DNA of 64,000 nt from DATKZM01 sp035527975 (GTDB lineage: Bacteria > Pseudomonadota > Alphaproteobacteria > JAPULJ01): the NCBI GenBank assembly GCA_035527975.1, contig DATKZM010000043.1, positions 1 through 64,000 of the forward strand, in the 5' to 3' direction. Shown here piece after piece: positions 41,965-49,306 of the stretch. The number at the start of each line of letters is the position of its first letter. Within the stretch, counting starts at the first letter, position 1. A program made the position numbers and the translations under genes. Under the pieces are notes generated by a model. The model did not search any database. It saw only the letters and a program-made list of their open reading frames with translations, and was not told where the DNA came from.

Positions 41965-43236
41965 TTACGCCCGGAGACCCGAGATCCAATCAGCGAGCGG
42001 ATTCCAAAGATTGGCGCGCCGCTTGCTGCCGACGACCATGCCGATATGCCCGGCCGCCGGGGTGAGGACATCCGCGTGCTCGATCGCAGCCGCCAGGGCC
42101 CGCGCCGATGCGGGCGGCACGATGCGATCGTTCTGCGGCACGACCACAAGTGTCGGGAGTTCGAGGTCGTTCGGACGCACCGGCGCGCTGCCAACATTCC
42201 AGGTGCCTTTCGCCGGCGCGTTCTCGCCGTACCATCCAAGCACACAGGCGCGGGCGATCGCGGCCGGAAGGGCCACGCCGTCATTCAGCCAATCCTCAAG
42301 CGCCACAAACACTTCGGCGCGCTCGCTATCGGGTTCAAAGAAGGAGAAAGCAAGAAACTTCTTCAACGCAAAGAGCGGATCGAGGCTAGCGAAAAACGAC
42401 TGCAGGACATCGACCGGCAGGCCGCCAAGCCGATCGATGACCGGAAACCACGGCGCCAACAGCCCCGCCGCCAGGCGCGACTGCGCCCCGCCATCGGCGT
42501 GAAAATCCCATGGAGTGGCGAGCAGGGCGAGCCCGCTCAAGTCGTCCTGCCGGCGCAGCGCCAGCGCCAAGGCCAGCAGGCCGCCCATGCAGTAGCCGAC
42601 GAGTACGGGTTTGGTCCCGGTCGCCGCTTGGACGACGTCGAGGCAGCGGCTAAGCCGGCCCAGGATGCAATCGTCGAGATCTAGCCCGTCCTCGGCCTCG
42701 CCGGGCGCGCCCCATTCGACAAGGAATGGCCGAAACCCGTCTGCCGCCAGCGCCCGCATCAAACTGCGCTCGGGCATCAGGTCTAGAACATAGCCGCGGT
42801 TGACCAGCGACGGCGCGATCAGAAGCGCGGGTCCATCCCCTGCCCTGGCCTCGGGCGCGCGGGAATAGTCGAGCAGCTGCGTTGCGCCCTCCGCCCAGGC
42901 CACGGGCGGGTCGGCGAAAGGCCGGCGATAGGGATGCTGGCGGTAGCCGTCTACGGCGCGCAGGAAGCGCTTGAGACGCTGGTGGGCGGCCGCCTCGACG
43001 GCCTCGTGGAGCGCTTCAGGACTTGTGCTTTTTAGGCTTTGCGCGAGCGCCGCCGCCCGCTCGCTCAAGCTTTCGTTCCAGCTTTCGGATCCGTTCCTCA
43101 AGCGCGCCAACCCGCTCGGCGAGCTCAGACACGCCATCGCGGCGATCCCCAGATGAAGCGCCAGCGGGCGCGGGCCCTGCCGCGCCGCCGGGTGCGCCTC
43201 CGGTCGTGACTGGGCCGTTGTCGCGGGTTTGCTCAT
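41965..43236 (-). CDS. phaC: poly(3-hydroxyalkanoate) synthase PhaC (short, class III-like)
   Basis: A 423-aa alpha/beta hydrolase-fold polymerase. The lipase-like box VLVGYCMGGLLALALAL supplies the nucleophile cysteine (GxCxGG); the catalytic Asp is likely in VVPQNDRIVPP and the His in AAGHIGM. YSRAPEARAGDGPALLIAPS, NRGYVLDLMPERS and WEWG-like FLVEWGAPG fit PhaC. The length is near class III enzymes, which need PhaE. The N-terminus RPLALHLGIAAMACLSSPSG and the following helix look conserved for this alphaproteobacterial subgroup; using ATG 43236 produces a roughly 170-nt out-of-frame overlap with real-looking coil sequence and about 220 nt in total with the phaE-like gene. A later start would remove these residues; none with a good ribosome binding site was seen. 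Confidence 0.85.
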   Translation of the reverse strand: MSKPATTAQSRPEAHPAARQGPRPLALHLGIAAMACLSSPSGLARLRNGSESWNESLSERAAALAQSLKSTSPEALHEAVEAAAHQRLKRFLRAVDGYRQHPYRRPFADPPVAWAEGATQLLDYSRAPEARAGDGPALLIAPSLVNRGYVLDLMPERSLMRALAADGFRPFLVEWGAPGEAEDGLDLDDCILGRLSRCLDVVQAATGTKPVLVGYCMGGLLALALALRRQDDLSGLALLATPWDFHADGGAQSRLAAGLLAPWFPVIDRLGGLPVDVLQSFFASLDPLFALKKFLAFSFFEPDSERAEVFVALEDWLNDGVALPAAIARACVLGWYGENAPAKGTWNVGSAPVRPNDLELPTLVVVPQNDRIVPPASARALAAAIEHADVLTPAAGHIGMVVGSKRRANLWNPLADWISGLRA

Positions 43237-43405
43237 CGCTGCCTTCCACTGGGCGGACCTGCGCGGGCTGGCCCGCCGCCATGGCGCCGAATAGCCGTGC
43301 CATCGCCTCGGCGTTCGCCGGATCGGCGGCGACCGCGGCAAACTGGTCCTGCCACAGATCGAGGTAGGACTTGGCGAGGGTCTCCAGATCGGACGCCTTG
43401 GACAT
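43016..43405 (-). CDS. PhaE-like small subunit / granule-associated coiled-coil protein
   Basis: The 129-aa protein starts MSKASDLETLAKSYLDLWQD. The first 40 residues (WQDQFAAVAADPANAEAMAR) form an amphipathic helical region like the start of PhaE or phasin-type proteins. A Pro/Gly/Ala-rich linker follows, then a C-terminal coiled coil (SELAERVGALEERIRKLERK) and a basic tail. The predicted role is to activate or anchor PhaC on the polymer granule. It precedes phaC with an extensive overlap and diverges from phaR. The assignment rests on context and architecture, not on strong motif identity. Confidence 0.65.
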   Translation of the reverse strand: MSKASDLETLAKSYLDLWQDQFAAVAADPANAEAMARLFGAMAAGQPAQVRPVEGSDEQTRDNGPVTTGGAPGGAAGPAPAGASSGDRRDGVSELAERVGALEERIRKLERKLERAGGGARAKPKKHKS

Positions 43406-43553
43406 GGGCAAGGATTATAGGTTCACTCTGCGCGCCTTGCCACCCGCACGGCGCACGCCATCGCGGCGCCAGGCCTTGCGCGGTTGCGAAAGAAACGCCA
43501 GCCGGCCACGACAAACTGCTGCCCGTTCAATACACAGCGCAAAAACATTCTCT

Positions 43554-43564
43554 TGCGCAGCGCA
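43554..43564. promoter_or_regulatory. possible PhaR operator between phaE-like and phaR genes
   Basis: The palindrome tgcgcagcgca sits in ttgcgcagcgcagca, in the 213-bp divergent gap, and a related ctgcgca occurs at about 43601. PhaR of Paracoccus and Rhodobacter binds TGC/GCA-rich dyads in the same promoters (including its own). This match is suggestive only. Confidence 0.3.
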
Positions 43565-43618
43565 GCATTTTCGGGTCAATCTGGCTACGCGCGGCGGGGA
43601 CTGCGCACGGGTAAATCC

Positions 43619-44272
43619 ATGACCGGACCGGCAATGGCAGCGGACGGACAAAGCGGCGGCGAGCCGATCACCATAAAAAAGTATGCCAATCGCCGCCTCT
43701 ACAACACGGCGACCAGCAGCTATGTGACCCTCGACGATCTTTGTCAGATGGTTAAGGAGAACAAGGACTTCGTCGTGTTCGACGCCAAATCGGGCGAGGA
43801 CATCACACGCTCTGTGCTGACCCAGATCATCGTCGAGGAGGAATCGAAGGGTCAGAATTTGCTGCCGATCGGCTTCCTGCGCCAACTGATCGGATTTTAT
43901 GGCGACAGCCTGCAGAGCCTGGTGCCGCGGTATCTCGATCATTCGATGACCAGCTTCGCCAGCAATCAGGATCAGATGCGTTCACATATGCAGAACGCCT
44001 TCGACGGGATATTCCCCTTCGGGTCGCTGGAAGACATGAGCAAGCAAAACATGGCGATGGTCGAGCAAGCCATGCGCATGTTCTCCCCTTTCGGCGAGAC
44101 CAAGGGCGAAGCGCCGGCGGCGGGCAGCACGCCCAAAGACCCGGCCGCGTCGGCTGCAGCGAAAGCTGACAAAGCGGCGACGGCAGAAGACAGTATGTTG
44201 GATGAGCTCAAGCGCCAGATCGAGGCGCTGCAGCAGCAGGTTGCGAGCCTCTCCGACAATCCGCCGAAATAG
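43619..44272 (+). CDS. phaR: polyhydroxyalkanoate synthesis repressor PhaR
   Basis: A 217-aa DNA-binding sensor of PHB. The N-terminal PHB_acc_N domain is unmistakable: ITIKKYANRRLYNTATSSYV then TLDDLCQMVKENKDFVVFDA. Next is PHB_acc (SGEDITRSVLTQIIVEEESK, LLPIGFLRQLIGFYGDSLQS). The C-terminus is Ala/Lys-rich with a terminal coiled coil (LDELKRQIEALQQQVASLSD). When polymer accumulates, PhaR leaves DNA to bind granules, derepressing phasin and pha genes. It is divergent from the phaE-like/phaC genes. The start is ATG 43619; ATG 43634 is a close alternative. Confidence 0.95.
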   Translation: MTGPAMAADGQSGGEPITIKKYANRRLYNTATSSYVTLDDLCQMVKENKDFVVFDAKSGEDITRSVLTQIIVEEESKGQNLLPIGFLRQLIGFYGDSLQSLVPRYLDHSMTSFASNQDQMRSHMQNAFDGIFPFGSLEDMSKQNMAMVEQAMRMFSPFGETKGEAPAAGSTPKDPAASAAAKADKAATAEDSMLDELKRQIEALQQQVASLSDNPPK

Positions 44273-44313
44273 CGCTGGTTAACTGGGCTTCTTCAAATTG
44301 GCGGGGCAGCGGG

Positions 44314-44344
44314 CCGGTGATGCCAACTGAATAGAAAATGCGCT
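44314..44344. repeat. 31-bp repeat half-element, related to the right end of the 36292-36433 element
   Basis: The 31 bp here match 36403-36433 at 26 positions (shared core ccggt-atgccaac and gaaaatgc). It lies between phaR and the GGDEF/EAL gene and abuts the latter's stop codon. No matching left arm is seen, so it looks like a solo or decayed copy. Confidence 0.65.
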
Positions 44345-46079
44345 AGCCTGCCGCGCTGCGCGGCTCGAAGGGCTCGACCTTTGTCTTATCGGCCGGCGCC
44401 TTTTTCTCCCAGGGCGGTTCGATAGTCGGAACGCCGAAGAAATAACCCTGCAGCAAGTCGACGCCTTCCTCGGCCAGCGCATCGGCGTCGGCCTGATCTT
44501 CCACGCATTCAGCGATGGTGCCGAGACCGAACCCGTTCGCAAGGCCCAGCAAGGTGCGCACGAAGAGCTGATTGTCGACATTCTGGGCGATGCCGCGCAC
44601 GAAGCTGCCGTCGATCTTCACGGTATCCACGGCCAGCGACTTCAGGTGCCGGAAGGAGGTGTAACCGGCGCCGAAATCGTCGAGCGCGACCTGGCAGCCC
44701 AAATCGCGAACCTGGGCGACGAAGTTCGCGGTCTCCTCGATATCCTGGAGCGCCACGGTTTCCGTGATCTCAATGATCATCCGCTCGGCGACCGAGCCGG
44801 CATTGCGCAATAGCGCGAACAACAGCCGCAGCCATGACCGGTCATTCGCCGTCAGGGCCGATACGTTGATCGCGTAGGAGGCATCCGTGTGCTCGTGCAG
44901 TTCGCGAACAGCGGTCTCCAGCACATAGCGGTCGACGTCGCGGATCAGGCCGAGCTGTTCGATCACCGGCATGAATTTCGCCGCCGGGGTGATGCTGCCG
45001 TCGCGCTCGATCATCCGGATCAGGCATTCGTGATGCTTCACGGCATACCCGCGCGCCTCGACGATGGGCTGATAGGCGAAGACGAGACGGTTCGACCGGA
45101 GCGCGCGCATGACCCGTTCGCCGATCTCGACATGCTCGTGGCTATCGCGCCGCTGCTCTTCGCTGCATTTGTAGTGAACGAAGGGAAGGCCCTGGCGCTC
45201 ACGCGCTTCACGCCGCGCGACTTCGGCCTGGGTCATCACGTCATGGGCGGTTTGTCCGATCTCGGGGAAGATAACACCGCCGATCGAAACCTTGACGTGG
45301 ATCGGACCACTAGCCGTTACGACCGGAGTGTCATGGCAGACGGCAAGAAGTTTGTTGGCAATCGTCGAAATCGTATCACCGGGACAATTGCTGGTCACGA
45401 TCCCGAAGCTGTCGACGGCAACCCGCCCGACGATATCGCTGGCACGGATATTCCGCTCGATCCGCTGCCCAAGCGTCAGCACGGCCGTGTCGGCGGTCGG
45501 GCCCTCATAGGCGTCGTGGATCATGGCAAGCGTGTCGATCGCCACCTGGAGATAAGCACCCTGCACGCCATAGCGCCGGCCATAGGCCATCGACTGTTCC
45601 AACGCCTCGCGCAGCCGGGACTCGTTGAAATGCCCGGTCATCTCGTCGTAGTTGGCTTGGTACTCAAGGCGGGTTTCGTTGGTCTTGCGCTCGGTGATCA
45701 CGCGCAATGTTCCGGCCAGCCGCTCGGGCTCTCCAACCGTCGACAGCGATGCGGCGCCGCGCTCGTGGACCCAGACCATCTCGCCGCCATCCCCGCGAAT
45801 GCGATACTCGCAGTCGAACGGAATCCCCGAGGCGACATGCTCGGAAAATGCACGCCGGCGGATCAGCAGATCTTCGGGGTTGATAAGGCGGTGGAAATGG
45901 GGGCCGGCGTTGATCTGCGTTGCGCTGCTGATGCCGAAGACATGGGTAACGCGGCCCGACCAGGAGATCGTGTCAGTCGTCAGGTCCCAGTCATACGCAA
46001 GGTCCCCGGAGCCAGCGAGCGCATTGCGCAGCAACTCCAGTTCGGACTGCACTCCGTGTTTCTTGAGCCGGTTGGGCAC
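44343..46079 (-). CDS. PAS-GGDEF-EAL protein, likely c-di-GMP phosphodiesterase
   Basis: GTG 46079 is chosen because AGGAGG lies nine bases before it, giving 578 aa. The order is a PAS domain (DWDLTTDTISWSGRVTHVFG to AGTLRVITERK), a degenerate GGDEF domain (RVAVDSFGIV in place of GGDEF), and an EAL domain. The EAL part keeps its catalytic set: ECLIRM, INVSAL, IIEITETVAL, VALDDFGAGYTSF, TVKIDGSFV, AECVED and LQGYFFG. So it probably hydrolyses c-di-GMP, with the GGDEF part serving as a regulatory GTP-binding module. No transmembrane helix is seen. A TTAA-N6-TTAAC motif lies about 90 bp upstream. Confidence 0.9.
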   Translation of the reverse strand: MPNRLKKHGVQSELELLRNALAGSGDLAYDWDLTTDTISWSGRVTHVFGISSATQINAGPHFHRLINPEDLLIRRRAFSEHVASGIPFDCEYRIRGDGGEMVWVHERGAASLSTVGEPERLAGTLRVITERKTNETRLEYQANYDEMTGHFNESRLREALEQSMAYGRRYGVQGAYLQVAIDTLAMIHDAYEGPTADTAVLTLGQRIERNIRASDIVGRVAVDSFGIVTSNCPGDTISTIANKLLAVCHDTPVVTASGPIHVKVSIGGVIFPEIGQTAHDVMTQAEVARREARERQGLPFVHYKCSEEQRRDSHEHVEIGERVMRALRSNRLVFAYQPIVEARGYAVKHHECLIRMIERDGSITPAAKFMPVIEQLGLIRDVDRYVLETAVRELHEHTDASYAINVSALTANDRSWLRLLFALLRNAGSVAERMIIEITETVALQDIEETANFVAQVRDLGCQVALDDFGAGYTSFRHLKSLAVDTVKIDGSFVRGIAQNVDNQLFVRTLLGLANGFGLGTIAECVEDQADADALAEEGVDLLQGYFFGVPTIEPPWEKKAPADKTKVEPFEPRSAAG

Positions 46080-46452
46080 TACCGACAACCTCCTACCTGA
46101 AGGCGTTGAGACCAGATAACCCCCGGGCGCTCTCTGGAACTTGGGAAGCAAGATTAGCGGTCGATCTGTTAACAACTGTTAAAAGACAAGATGTTTCCGG
46201 CGGCAGAGACGCACAGTCTTCTCAAGGCACTCAGGCAGGCCCGCCGGGCGGCCCCGGCAAGGGGCGCGAAATGCCCCGGTGCCGCCCCTTTTCGGCCGGC
46301 CCGGATTTGACCAACCGGCCTCGGCGGCACGCCCACAGCCGGCACCGAACCGCATGCCAGGCTGCAACCATCAGTTGGTGTTGATATCGTTAACATCGGG
46401 GCCCACCCAAGCGGTCGACCCGCGCCGGGTATTAGGCGGATCGACCGGCCGC
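46080..46452. other. intergenic region upstream of the GGDEF/EAL gene, no gene seen
   Basis: This 373-bp stretch holds the AGGAGG of the downstream gene (46089-46094), the motif at 46169-46182, and a hairpin cggcaaggggc/gccccggtgccg (46255-46284). The hairpin lacks a T-run in the direction of the aminotransferase gene ending at 46453, so it is not a convincing terminator. An ATG extension of the GGDEF/EAL frame to 46175 exists but has no ribosome binding site. Confidence 0.6.
46169..46182. promoter_or_regulatory. TTAA-N6-TTAA motif upstream of the GGDEF/EAL gene
   Basis: The sequence ttaacaactgttaa is TTAA-N6-TTAA and reads TTAA-N6-TTAAC on the minus strand toward the EAL gene. It may be a short-spacer CtrA-like site, as at 20441 and 47952. 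Confidence 0.3.
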
Positions 46453-47811
46453 TCAGGCGGCCGCCTTGATGTTTTTCGCCAGCGTCTCGACCATCCTGTC
46501 GATTTGCGCCTTTTGGACAATGAGCGGCGGCGACATGGCCACGGTGTCGGCCGTGCTGCGAACCAGCACGCCGTCTTCAAAGCAGCCCAGGAAGACATCG
46601 TAGCCGCGCTGGGCCGGTGCGCCCTCGCGCGGGGCAAGCTCGATCCCGGCGACGAGACCGAGATTGCGGATATCGACGACTGTCGGCAGGTCCTTGAGGG
46701 AATGGACAGCGTCCTCCCAGTACGGCGCCAGCTCTGCGGCGCGCTCGAACAAGCCTTCGTCGCGATAAACGTCGAGGGTGGCGAGCGCCGCGGCGCAGGC
46801 CAGCGGATGGGCTGAATATGTGTAGCCGTGGAAGAGCTCGATCGCTTGCTCCGGCCCGGTCATGAAGGTCTCGTAGATATCTGCGGTTACGAAGGCCGCG
46901 CCCATCGGTACGGTGCCGTTCGAGATACCCTTGGCGACGGTCATAATGTCGGGCACAACGCCGAAATACTCCGCCGCAAAGCTTGCGCCCAGACGGCCGA
47001 AACCGGTTATAACCTCATCAAATATAAGAAGAATTCCGTGCTTGTCGCAGATCTCGCGAAGTCGGCGCAGGTAGCCCTCGGGCGGAACGAGCACGCCGGT
47101 TGAGCCCGCCAAGGGCTCCACGATGACGGCGGCGATGGTCGAGGCATCGTGCAGCGCCACCAGGCGCTCCAGATCGTCAGCCAGATGCCCGCCCCATCCG
47201 GGCTGCCCCCGACAGAAGGCATTGTGCTCAGGGGCATGGGTGTGCGGCAGGTGATCGACACCGGACAACAAAGTGCCGAAGAACTTCCGGTTGGGCGCGA
47301 TGCCGCCGACCGACATGCCGCCAAAGCCGACGCCATGATAGCCGCGTTCGCGGCCGATCAGCCGTTGGCGCGCACCCTCGCCGCGAATGCGATGATAAGC
47401 GAGCGCGATCTTGAGCGCGGTATCAACCGCCTCGGAGCCCGAATTGGTGAAAAACACATGATTGAGATCGCCCGGAAGGAGCGCGGCGAGCCGCGCGGCC
47501 AGCTCGAAAGCGCCGGGATGACCCATCTGGAAGGGCGGCGCATAATCCATACGCGCAACCTGCGCCTGGACCGCCTCGACGATCGGCGCGCGGCCATGGC
47601 CGGCATTCACGCACCATAGCCCGGCGGTGGCATCGAGGACCTCGCGGCCGTCGACCGTGGTGTAGTGCATGTCCTTGGCAGCGGCGAACATGCGCGGTGC
47701 TTTTTTAAACTGCCGGTTGGCCGTGAACGGCATCCAGAACGGCTCGAGATTATTGGGCCCGGGAACGGCAACGGGCTTGGCGGCCATGCGACGACTCCGA
47801 TTGGCGTTCAT
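46453..47811 (-). CDS. omega-amino acid--pyruvate (beta-alanine:pyruvate) aminotransferase
   Basis: A 452-aa class III PLP aminotransferase. N-terminal PNNLEPFWMPFTANRQFKKA is typical of the beta-alanine:pyruvate subgroup. It also has VFFTNSGSEAVDTALKIALA, the YHGVGFGG aromatic-pocket segment, LLIFDEVITGFGRLG, and the PLP lysine in IMTVAKGISNG. It likely transfers the amino group of beta-alanine or other omega-amines to pyruvate. It stands alone; its upstream region (47812-48051) is AT-rich and contains a TTAA-N6-TTAAC motif. Confidence 0.92.
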   Translation of the reverse strand: MNANRSRRMAAKPVAVPGPNNLEPFWMPFTANRQFKKAPRMFAAAKDMHYTTVDGREVLDATAGLWCVNAGHGRAPIVEAVQAQVARMDYAPPFQMGHPGAFELAARLAALLPGDLNHVFFTNSGSEAVDTALKIALAYHRIRGEGARQRLIGRERGYHGVGFGGMSVGGIAPNRKFFGTLLSGVDHLPHTHAPEHNAFCRGQPGWGGHLADDLERLVALHDASTIAAVIVEPLAGSTGVLVPPEGYLRRLREICDKHGILLIFDEVITGFGRLGASFAAEYFGVVPDIMTVAKGISNGTVPMGAAFVTADIYETFMTGPEQAIELFHGYTYSAHPLACAAALATLDVYRDEGLFERAAELAPYWEDAVHSLKDLPTVVDIRNLGLVAGIELAPREGAPAQRGYDVFLGCFEDGVLVRSTADTVAMSPPLIVQKAQIDRMVETLAKNIKAAA

Positions 47812-47951
47812 GTTTTTTTCAGCATTGCATTAACGATAGCACGCCGCAGATCGGCCGCGAAGCCGGTGCTGGGGAGCCGCATGCCATGCAGTCTGCGAAT
47901 AAATTCTGCTATGGTTTAAGTATTACTGATAGTATTGGTTAATAAAACTGG

Positions 47952-47965
47952 TTAACATTGCTTAA
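47952..47965. promoter_or_regulatory. TTAA-N6-TTAA motif in AT-rich divergent region
   Basis: The sequence ttaacattgcttaa reads TTAA-N6-TTAACC on the minus strand, toward the aminotransferase. It sits in the AT-rich 240-bp gap that also serves the unknown plus-strand gene at 48052. It is the third instance of the same spacing in this window. Confidence 0.3.
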
Positions 47966-48051
47966 TTAATGCTTGATATCCGAGCAACACTGTATGATAA
48001 TATTTTCAGTCATGGACCAAATGTTGGTATCTCTGTAACGATTTTCTAACA

Positions 48052-48477
48052 GTGAGGCTTCGGGTGTCGGCGAGCGTGATCGGCAAATTCTCGACCTTCA
48101 ATGGCGCGGCGGACGCGATCCGCCGAAACTCGCCTTACGCCGTCCATGATGACAACACGATCCGCCCGGCCGCCGCCGCAGGGCGCCCCGGCGCCGAAGC
48201 CCGGCACCGCGACACCGGCATCACCATCGATCTTCGGCCCGATCCCCCCGAGGATGCGGCCCACGAGGAGACGAGACGCGCCTTCGAGCGCACCGGGCAG
48301 AATAGCCGGCGGCGTGGACGCGATGCCTCCACGGCCGATCAGGAGCCCGAACGGACCAATCGGGCAAACCCCGACACACCGTTCCGCCGCCGCACCTCGG
48401 AGCAAACCTATCAGGCCGTCGAGACGGTCGATGCGCCGGTATCCCATCGCGGCGGGATTTACGACCGGCGGATCTGA
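48052..48477 (+). CDS. unknown small protein, paralogue A
   Basis: A 141-aa hydrophilic protein of no recognised family, starting at GTG 48052 (GTG 48064 is an alternative; no clear ribosome binding site). The middle and end match the gene at 48785: DTGITIDLRPDPPEDAAHEE corresponds to DADIGIIVDLRVNPAEDTAH, and the C-terminal TYQAVETVDAPVSHRGGIYD to TYQAVEASDAKVAPRGGVFD. Conservation across two diverged copies supports it being a real gene despite strong antisense open frames. No signal peptide or membrane segment. Its upstream 240 bp is conspicuously AT-rich. Confidence 0.65.
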   Translation: MRLRVSASVIGKFSTFNGAADAIRRNSPYAVHDDNTIRPAAAAGRPGAEARHRDTGITIDLRPDPPEDAAHEETRRAFERTGQNSRRRGRDASTADQEPERTNRANPDTPFRRRTSEQTYQAVETVDAPVSHRGGIYDRRI

Positions 48478-48784
48478 GCGATCCTACCGCCGGGCATCGG
48501 CCACACCGGCCAGGCGCCCGGCTTGGCCACACCGGTAGGCGATCCCGCGTTCAAGGCGCTCACCCAAAGCCCTTGATCGCGCCAATGACCCTAATTGCCC
48601 ATTGCCCTCCGGCTGCGTTGGCGCGCGAGTGCAAATATGCGCTTTAATAAGTAAATAAGGATAATTACTGTTAACCAGTATTCAGAATTACGACCGGAAC
48701 AAATGTAATTACAGAATATATTAAATGATCACCTGCTTTTCTATTCGTTCAATATTTCCGGAAATTAGAGCGGGAGTGGGCTGA
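48478..48784. other. AT-rich intergenic region between the two unknown paralogues
   Basis: This 307-bp gap starts GC-rich and becomes AT-rich from about 48630, with many TAAT/ATTA runs, then ends in GCGGGAGTGGGCTGA before the GTG at 48785. I see no gene, RNA structure or terminator that I can support. The composition suggests a promoter region for paralogue B. Confidence 0.5.
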
Positions 48785-49192
48785 GTGGCGATAGGTGGGA
48801 TAGGCGGTTGTTCGGACTGCGCGACGGAGGCACTCCAGCGGGGTACGGCGTTCAAGGCGCCGGGCGAGCCACCGCTTAGCGCGGCGGCGGAAGCCAGCCG
48901 CCTGGACGACAAGAAGCGGGACGCCGATATAGGCATCATTGTCGATCTGCGGGTCAATCCGGCGGAGGACACGGCGCATATCGCGGCACGCCGGGACTAT
49001 GAGCGCGCCGCCGAGTCCGTCCGGCGGGCGGACGGCGGGACCATCCAGCAGGGCGACGGCGCCGAGATCGGCCGATCTGCCAATCCGGGCGCACCGGCCG
49101 GCCAACGCAACGTCGATCGGACGTACCAGGCCGTCGAGGCATCCGACGCCAAGGTTGCGCCTCGCGGCGGGGTTTTCGATCTCAGTATCTGA
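48785..49192 (+). CDS. unknown small protein, paralogue B
   Basis: A 135-aa protein starting at GTG 48785, preceded by a GGGAG ribosome binding site. Related to the 48052 gene through the pattern RD..I.I.VDLR..P.ED.AH...RR..ER in the middle and TYQAVE..DA.V..RGG at the end. The N-terminus carries a CSDC pair absent from paralogue A. No membrane segment is seen. Unknown function; being duplicated in tandem with separate AT-rich upstream regions suggests each copy is individually expressed. Confidence 0.65.
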   Translation: MAIGGIGGCSDCATEALQRGTAFKAPGEPPLSAAAEASRLDDKKRDADIGIIVDLRVNPAEDTAHIAARRDYERAAESVRRADGGTIQQGDGAEIGRSANPGAPAGQRNVDRTYQAVEASDAKVAPRGGVFDLSI

Positions 49193-49306
49193 GCGTTCGA
49201 CAGCTTGCAGACCCCGTGGTGCGCGGATCGCCCGGTCGGAGCCCGGACTGGCATCGTGCCATAGCCGCTGGTATGGTCGTTGTCTCCTTGTCAGCTCTCG
49301 AGACCG

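Noticed and set aside
40547..42502. 651-codon plus-strand open frame
   Set aside because: It lies opposite phaA and phaC, whose catalytic motifs are unambiguous, and shows no domain-like sequence.
44889..46100. 403-codon plus-strand open frame
   Set aside because: Antisense to the PAS-GGDEF-EAL gene with intact EAL residues; no family-like motifs.
46255..46284. Hairpin as terminator of the omega-aminotransferase gene
   Set aside because: The stem is plausible, but on the transcribed strand it is not followed by a U-run and lies about 170 bp from the stop codon.
48046..48532. Minus-strand open frames of 103-133 codons opposite paralogue A
   Set aside because: The plus-strand translation is conserved with paralogue B at 48785, whereas the antisense frames show no comparable shared blocks.
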